Assembly: GCA_963712995.1 (NCBI GenBank)
Contig: CAVQKH010000008.1
Location: 78,374-142,373 of the forward strand
Reading direction: 5' to 3'
Source of the DNA: GCA-003244245 sp963712995
Lineage (GTDB): Bacteria > Actinomycetota > Actinomycetes > Mycobacteriales > Pseudonocardiaceae
DNA length: 64,000 nt
The notes under the pieces were generated by a model. The model did no database searches and was not told the origin of the DNA. It saw only the letters and a list, made by a program, of their open reading frames with translations. Below, piece after piece: positions 59,397 to 64,000 of the stretch (the stretch's first letter is position 1; each line of letters opens with the position of its first letter). A program made the position numbers and the translations under genes.

Positions 59397-60623
59397 ATGC
59401 CAGGGGTGACCACCGCGCAGAAACCCCGATCCGTCGAGGAACACATCCGGGTAGTGGCCGCTCTGCTGAGCCCCACTCCGGTGATCCGGTTACCCCTGGT
59501 GGACTGCGCTGGCCTCGCGCTGGCAGAGCCGATCACCGCGGCGGTGGCGTTGCCGCCGTTCGACAACTCCGGGATGGACGGCTACGCGGTGCGGGCCGAG
59601 GACATCGCGCAGGCCGGCGCCGACGAGCCGGTGACGCTGCCGGTCACCGAGGACATCCCGGCAGGACGCACCGACTCGCCATCGTTGCAGCCGGGTACGG
59701 CGCACCGGATCATGACCGGCGCGCCGATCCCACCCGGGGCGGACGCGGTGGTGCCGGTGGAGCTCACCGACAGCGGGCGCCACCAGGTGCGGATCTACGC
59801 TCCCCGCGCCCCCGGCGACAGCGTGCGACCAGCGGGCGGCGACGTGCTGGCAGGCGAGCAGGTGCTGCCGGCGGGCACGGTGCTCGGGTCGGCGCAGCTC
59901 GGCGTGGCAGCCGCGGTCGGCTACGCCCAACTGCCCGTGCACCGACCGGTCCGGGTGCTGGTGCTGTCCACCGGTTCCGAGCTGGTCGTACCCGGCACCC
60001 CGCTGCGGCACGGGCAGATCTACGAGTCGAACGGCACGATGCTTGCCGCCGCGGTGCGGGAGGCCGGCGGCGAGGCAGAGCTGATGCACTTCGTACCCGA
60101 CGACGTGGCCGCGCTGGAGGCCGCGCTGGCCCCGCGGCTGGCTGGGATCGACCTGCTGGTGACCTCAGGCGGAGTCAGTGCGGGCGCCTACGAGGTGGTC
60201 AAAATCGCCATGACCGGCCAGGGCGTGGATTTCGGCAAGGTGGCCATGCAACCCGGTGGGCCGCAAGGCGCCGGCCGCTACCGGGGTGTTCCGGTGGCGA
60301 CGCTGCCCGGCAATCCGGTGAGTGCCTCGGTGTCCTTCGAGATGTTCGTCCGTCCCGCGCTGCGCGCCGCCATGGGCCTGCCCACCCAGCGGCCCCGGGC
60401 TCTGGCGCGGCTGACCGAGGCCCTGGAGTCACCAGGAGACAAGCGGCAGTTCCGGCGCGGGACGTTCGATCCCGCCGAGGGCACCGTCACCCCGGTCGGC
60501 GGCCCCGGTTCGCACCTGCTCGGTTCACTCGCCCGGTCGAACTGCCTGATCGACATCCCCGAGACGACCACGGCGCTCGAAGCCGGCGAGCAGGTCGTGG
60601 TCTGGTGCACCGGTGGCGCCTGA
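59397..60623 (+). CDS. moeA: Molybdopterin molybdenumtransferase MoeA-like
   Basis: 408 residues from ATG at 59397. FDNSGMDGYAVRAEDI, GTAHRIMTGAPIPPGADAVV, VLVLSTGSELVVPGTPLRHG, ESNGTMLAAAVREAGGE and LVTSGGVSAGAYEVVKIAM follow MoeA order through the MoCF_biosynth domain to the C-terminal barrel. MoeA inserts molybdate into MPT-AMP. The usual MQPGKPQG loop reads MQPGGPQGAG here, and GGVSxGxYDVV reads GGVSAGAYEVV, so activity may differ. Comparable to the moeA beside groEL2 in mycobacteria. Confidence 0.88.
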   Translation: MPGVTTAQKPRSVEEHIRVVAALLSPTPVIRLPLVDCAGLALAEPITAAVALPPFDNSGMDGYAVRAEDIAQAGADEPVTLPVTEDIPAGRTDSPSLQPGTAHRIMTGAPIPPGADAVVPVELTDSGRHQVRIYAPRAPGDSVRPAGGDVLAGEQVLPAGTVLGSAQLGVAAAVGYAQLPVHRPVRVLVLSTGSELVVPGTPLRHGQIYESNGTMLAAAVREAGGEAELMHFVPDDVAALEAALAPRLAGIDLLVTSGGVSAGAYEVVKIAMTGQGVDFGKVAMQPGGPQGAGRYRGVPVATLPGNPVSASVSFEMFVRPALRAAMGLPTQRPRALARLTEALESPGDKRQFRRGTFDPAEGTVTPVGGPGSHLLGSLARSNCLIDIPETTTALEAGEQVVVWCTGGA

Positions 60624-60930
60624 GATACGGCTCAACCTGTTCCACCAGCCGGGGGGTGTGAGAAATTCACGACAATCGGGCAGGCCTTGTGATCGCGGGT
60701 AGCGCCCAGCACACTGAGGGTGAGAAAAGGCTTGGCGAGCTACCGCAAACCCAGGATGGCGTGGGGTTCCTGCGTCGTCGGGGGACGCAGGAGCCCGCTC
60801 GAGGGTGACCGTTCGGGAAGCTGGGGAGCAGACGAACGGTTGGCAGGCACCGGGGACCCCCATCGGGGGACGGCGGGTCCCCGGTGCCGTTCCCTTATAT
60901 GCCGGGGCAGCGGGCGTACGGTGACAGAAC
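60624..60930 (+). other. moeA-psd intergenic leader with two hairpins
   Basis: About 307 bp without a gene. CCTGCGTC pairs with GACGCAGG around 60769-60790. A 14-bp perfect stem (GGCACCGGGGACCC and complement) spans 60846-60888 just before psd. I do not match it to a named riboswitch class; the second hairpin may end transcription from moeA or control psd. Confidence 0.55.
60846..60888 (+). terminator. Strong 14-bp hairpin ahead of psd
   Basis: Stem GGCACCGGGGACCC with a perfect complement at 60875-60888 and a 15-nt loop, followed by GTTCCCTT. It lies 42 bp before the psd start, so it is either a moeA terminator or part of an attenuator. Confidence 0.7.
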
Positions 60931-61689
60931 ATGGCGGCTCCCCGGTTTCCCGCGACATTGTTCTCCTCGACAGCGTTCTCCTCAACAGTGTTCCCCTCAA
61001 CAGTGCGACACCTGGTCGACCTCGCTCGCGAGACTCTGCCCCCGATGCACTCCGCAGGTCGACCGTTCGTGGTCGCCGGGGCGGCCACCACGCTGTTGCT
61101 GAGCCGGCTCTCCCCGGCCGCCGGCACGCTGGGCGCCGTCGCGACCGCGTGCTGCGCTGCGTTCTTCCGCGAACCGCGCCGCGTGCCCCCGACCGACCCT
61201 GAACTGGCGGTGGCCCCCGCCGACGGCACGGTGAGCAGCGTGACGCTCGCCCCGGTGCCCGCCGAGTTGGGACTCGACAGCAGGCCACGCCCGCGGATCA
61301 GTGTTTTCTTGTCGGTGTTCGATGTGCACGTGCAGCGCATCCCGGCCGACGGCGAGGTCCGCCGCGTCACCTACCGCCCGGGCCGATTCCTTACCGCCGA
61401 CCTGGACAAGGCCAGCGAGGACAACGAACGCGCGTGCGTGCTGCTTCGGTCCTCGAGCGGGCACGACCTGGTCGTGGTCCAGATCGCCGGGCTGGTGGCC
61501 CGCCGGATCGTCTGCTCGGTGCGTCCCGGCGACCGGGTGCAGGCCGGCGCCACCTACGGTCTGATCCGCTTCGGATCCAGGGTGGACCTCTACCTCCCGC
61601 CGGACAGCTCGGTACTCGTCCATCCCGGACAACGCACGGTAGGCGGGGAGACCCCGCTGGCCCGCCTCACCACGATCACGGAGAACTAG
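60931..61689 (+). CDS. psd: Phosphatidylserine decarboxylase proenzyme
   Basis: 252 residues. FFREPRRVPPTDPELAVAPA, DGTVSSVTLAPV, FLSVFDVHVQRIPADGEVRR and RFGSRVDLYLPPD are characteristic; self-cleavage at Gly-Ser in RFGSR creates the pyruvoyl group. The N-terminus (FSSTAFSSTVFPSTVRHLVD) has three copies of a FSSTxF unit and may be mis-assigned. It makes phosphatidylethanolamine at the membrane from the product of PssA, whose gene starts 2 bp downstream. Confidence 0.92.
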   Translation: MAAPRFPATLFSSTAFSSTVFPSTVRHLVDLARETLPPMHSAGRPFVVAGAATTLLLSRLSPAAGTLGAVATACCAAFFREPRRVPPTDPELAVAPADGTVSSVTLAPVPAELGLDSRPRPRISVFLSVFDVHVQRIPADGEVRRVTYRPGRFLTADLDKASEDNERACVLLRSSSGHDLVVVQIAGLVARRIVCSVRPGDRVQAGATYGLIRFGSRVDLYLPPDSSVLVHPGQRTVGGETPLARLTTITEN

Positions 61690-61691
61690 CT

Positions 61692-62633
61692 GTGCCCAAT
61701 GCCGGCGCCGGAATCCGGCTGCTGCCCAACGTGATCACCGTGCTGGCCCTGTGCTCGGGGCTGTCCGCGCTGAAATTCGCCCTGGACGGCAACTTCACCG
61801 GCGCGCTCGCCGCGATCGGGCTGGCGGCGCTGCTCGACGCGCTGGATGGGCGGTTGGCACGGCTGCTCGATGCGACATCGCGGATCGGTGCCGAGCTGGA
61901 CTCGCTGGCCGACGCCGTGTCCTTCGGCGTCGCGCCGTCGGTGGTGCTGTTCGTGTGGTCGCTGCACGACATCCGCATCGGCTGGCCGGTGGCGCTGGTG
62001 TTCACGGTCTGTGTGGTGCTACGGCTGGCCCGATTCAACACGCTGCTGGACGACACCGAGGCGCTGCCATTCGCCAAGGAGTTCTTCGTCGGCGTCCCCT
62101 CGCCGGCCGGCGCGCTGCTGACGTTGCTGCCGCTCACGGTGTTCCTGCAGCTGGGCGCGGGCTGGTGGAGCTCGCCGCTGCCGGTAGCGGCCTGGACGAT
62201 CGCCGTGGCGCTGACGATGGTGAGCCGGTTGCCCACCCTGTCGATGAAGACGGTACGGGTGGCACCGCAGGCGGCGGCACCGCTGCTGGTACTGATCGCC
62301 GGGCTGGCCGCCGCGGTGATCACCTTCCCGTTCGCCTCGCTGAGTGTCGCGATACTGCTCTACCTCGTGCACGTGCCCTATGCGAGCTACCGCTACCGGT
62401 GGCTGGCCCGGCACCCCTCGGCGTGGGAGGTCCCGCCCCGCCAGCGCCGGGTGATCCGCCGCACCGCCCGAAGCATGCGCCGCCTCGGGTTGCGCCCACC
62501 GCTGCGCCGGCGGGTGGCCGGCGCAGCCGCCCGAGCCGGCGCTGTGGTGCGGCGCCGCCGCACCGGCGACACCAACGGCGAAGTCACCCGGGAACGCCGT
62601 GCACGCCGCATCGGCCTACGCCGCCACCCCTAA
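61692..62633 (+). CDS. pssA: CDP-diacylglycerol-serine O-phosphatidyltransferase
   Basis: 313 residues from GTG at 61692. The CDP-alcohol phosphotransferase motif DALDGRLARLLDATSRIGAE followed by LDSLADAVSFG gives the DGxxAR...G...D...D pattern; about eight membrane segments. It condenses CDP-diacylglycerol with serine to phosphatidylserine. A 50-residue Arg-rich cytoplasmic tail (RQRRVIRRTARSMRRLGLRP) is longer than usual. Coupled with psd. Confidence 0.93.
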   Translation: MPNAGAGIRLLPNVITVLALCSGLSALKFALDGNFTGALAAIGLAALLDALDGRLARLLDATSRIGAELDSLADAVSFGVAPSVVLFVWSLHDIRIGWPVALVFTVCVVLRLARFNTLLDDTEALPFAKEFFVGVPSPAGALLTLLPLTVFLQLGAGWWSSPLPVAAWTIAVALTMVSRLPTLSMKTVRVAPQAAAPLLVLIAGLAAAVITFPFASLSVAILLYLVHVPYASYRYRWLARHPSAWEVPPRQRRVIRRTARSMRRLGLRPPLRRRVAGAAARAGAVVRRRRTGDTNGEVTRERRARRIGLRRHP

Positions 62634-62734
62634 ACCCCACTCCCCGCGTGTCGCGCTCCCCTGCCCGGTGTGTCGCGCTCTCTGCCGGGCGCGTCCGAGC
62701 GCAAGGCGCAGATATCACTAGTAGTGTTGATGTC

Positions 62735-63223
62735 ATGAGTGTGGGTGCGTACGACCAAGTCCCGTTCACTGAGTTACTGCGGGAACCTTCCGCCACAGCT
62801 GGGCGTCTGCGCGATACCCGACGCCTGCGCCTACGCCGCCGCGACGCCGAGGACTTGGTACTGCAAAGCGCGGAGCGCGCAGCACGAGAAGACGAGGTCA
62901 TCGACGTGTCCGCACGACTGCTCGCGGGATTCGTGCACGACGCGGACGGAGCACTGATCCTGCGCCGCATCCTGCCTCAGGTCCTGCCGTGGGTGACCTT
63001 CCTGCCGACCGGGGCTGTCGATGAGCTCGTGGAGGAGTTGGTGGCCACGCTGCGCGCCGCGGTGTCGATTGACAACCTGTGGCCGGCCTCACAAGTGCTC
63101 GTCGAGTGGCGGCACACGGCCGAGATCTACGCCGATCCCCTGCTGCACGCCGCAGCAACACGCGCGCTCGGCGAGGACGGCGGTCCGGTCCCACGCCCGG
63201 ACGCGCCGGAGGGCGTGGTGTGA
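62735..63223 (+). CDS. Antitoxin-like protein
   Basis: 162 residues from ATG at 62735. VGAYDQVPFTELLREPSATA, GRLRDTRRLRLRRRDAEDLV and LQSAERAAREDEVIDVSARL resemble the N-terminal DNA-binding part of Phd/YefM-like antitoxins, with a longer C-terminal helical part. The stop overlaps the toxin GTG by 4 bp. CACTAGTAGTG just upstream (about 62717-62727) is a small palindrome suited to autoregulation. Confidence 0.7.
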   Translation: MSVGAYDQVPFTELLREPSATAGRLRDTRRLRLRRRDAEDLVLQSAERAAREDEVIDVSARLLAGFVHDADGALILRRILPQVLPWVTFLPTGAVDELVEELVATLRAAVSIDNLWPASQVLVEWRHTAEIYADPLLHAAATRALGEDGGPVPRPDAPEGVV

Positions 63224-63573
63224 GCCCCAAACGGGGAGATCGAGCCGCGCCACCGCCCAGGGCGGGCGAGTATGAAATCCGGTTTGCGGACAACCAGGTA
63301 GCCGCCGGTTGGGAGCAGCTGTGCGCGCAGGCTGCGGGTAACACCCGTCGAGCCTGGGAGGCGATCGCTGCCGATCCGCGGCCCAAGCCCCCGAGCGAAC
63401 GCCACCACCAGCTCAAACACGCTCTTGCGACTCGTGCCTACCGGAGCCGGATCTTGGAACAGTGGCAATACGAGGTCACCGGTGGTGGACGGATCTGGTA
63501 CCTCATTGACGATGCCACGCGCACAGTGTGGCTCACCTACGCGGGAACCGGGCATCCCAAGGCAACCGACTAA
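63220..63573 (+). CDS. RelE-like toxin
   Basis: 117 residues from GTG at 63220. YEIRFADNQVAAGWEQLCAQ, RRAWEAIAADPRPKPPSERH, HQLKHALATRAYRSRILEQW and WYLIDDATRTVWLTYAGTGH show the RelE-like order (L-K...R...RIxY-like...VWLTxxxxxH) ending in the TGHPK motif seen in actinobacterial toxins of this type. Pair with the previous gene. Repeat copy C follows 25 bp later. Confidence 0.75.
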   Translation: MSPKRGDRAAPPPRAGEYEIRFADNQVAAGWEQLCAQAAGNTRRAWEAIAADPRPKPPSERHHQLKHALATRAYRSRILEQWQYEVTGGGRIWYLIDDATRTVWLTYAGTGHPKATD

Positions 63574-63598
63574 CCAGAGAGGCTCCGCCTCGGACCAC

Positions 63599-63750
63599 CT
63601 AGCCGGGCTTCGCCCCATCCCGACCGGGCGTGTTCCCTGGCTGGCTTGCCCGGAGGTAGGCGTCCGTGAACGTGACACGACCGACGTTTTTCGGCGCTCA
63701 CATGTCGATGGTGTCGCGTTCACGGCGTGCAGCACCGGCTCACACGCCCG
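63599..63750. repeat. Dispersed repeat copy C with 58-bp palindrome
   Basis: Nearly identical to copy A at 6134-6290: the same lead-in (GGCTTCGCCCCATCCCGAC, GTGTTCCCTGGCTGGCTTGC), a 58-bp imperfect palindrome at 63666-63723 and the same tail GGCGTGCAGCACCGG. It lies just after the toxin gene. After it, 63751-64000 shows no gene. Confidence 0.8.
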
Positions 63751-64000
63751 ACCATCGCCCGGGAGCCGACTCCAACCCCACAGTTGACTCGAGATTGACG
63801 GCCGGGCCGTCTAAGCCCTCTAACCGGGCCCTCTAACCGGGTAAGCCGCCTTCGCACTCGCCCCACCCCTGACCCCGGCCACCCCCCACCCCGACCCAAC
63901 GACCCTAAGGAAACCTCAGCCAACCCCGTGGAACCGGCGCCCACCCGACGCGACAACCGGGCACCCGACGCTGACCCCCACCCCCAAACAGGATCAGAAA

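Noticed and set aside
61751..62734. Upstream part of the antitoxin frame
   Set aside because: Shadow of pssA; the real start is ATG at 62735.

Overview
High-GC actinobacterial chromosome, most likely order Pseudonocardiales. The evidence is an arabinogalactan locus (GlfT2-type galactofuranosyltransferase, PAP2 phosphatase, DPPR synthase), a WhiB protein, a SigF partner-switching module, many XRE/TPR-type regulators and a DUF397 protein, and the order groEL2, moeA, psd, pssA, which matches the gene set around mycobacterial groEL2. Taxonomy is an inference. I saw no rRNA, tRNA or CRISPR array.

Layout. 0-5.1 kb: an XRE/TPR regulator and the overlapping glfT2-PAP2-ubiA operon. 5.3-12.7 kb: accessory stretch with a TylF-like methyltransferase, a frameshifted toxin-antitoxin-like pair, an integrase remnant, a DUF4062/NB-ARC/TPR STAND ATPase and regulators, closed by a second GlfT2 paralogue (12.7-14.8 kb). 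15.6-25.1 kb: a stress module with a His/Gly/Tyr-rich mini-protein, two ferritin-like proteins, a WhiB gene behind a SigF-type promoter, the operon rsbU-rsbV-rsbW-sigF and a soluble poly-HAMP hybrid histidine kinase. 26.2-31.7 kb: a visibly AT-richer island with a PGM1-like ATP-grasp peptide ligase, a two-part methyltransferase, a membrane protein, broken transposases and a decayed 5-formyl-THF cyclo-ligase. 32.0-39.2 kb: divergent lysS plus MurG-like pair, a secreted protein, an RHH/RelE toxin-antitoxin pair, serS, GH76 and a TrmH-type methyltransferase. 39.3-46.9 kb: a mobile-element zone with an IS4-like element carrying a 10-bp target duplication, a 0.67-kb inverted repeat, and a two-component system broken by frameshifts. 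46.9-56.1 kb: pyrE (frameshifted), SDR, cysteine hydrolase, a frameshifted solute-binding lipoprotein, toxin-antitoxin and regulator remnants, HAD phosphatase, APC permease and LtrA. 56.3-64 kb: groEL with two CIRCE operators, STAS and DUF397 proteins, moeA, psd, pssA and a toxin-antitoxin pair.

How the genes fit together. The left edge and the psd/pssA end build envelope components. The 15-25 kb block reads as a stress-signalling unit in which RsbU phosphatase, RsbV antagonist, RsbW anti-sigma factor and SigF could feed the WhiB promoter. The accessory blocks carry defence-like, natural-product-like and mobile genes. Several genes elsewhere intact in their families carry a single frameshift, so either recent decay or base-level sequence error must be considered.
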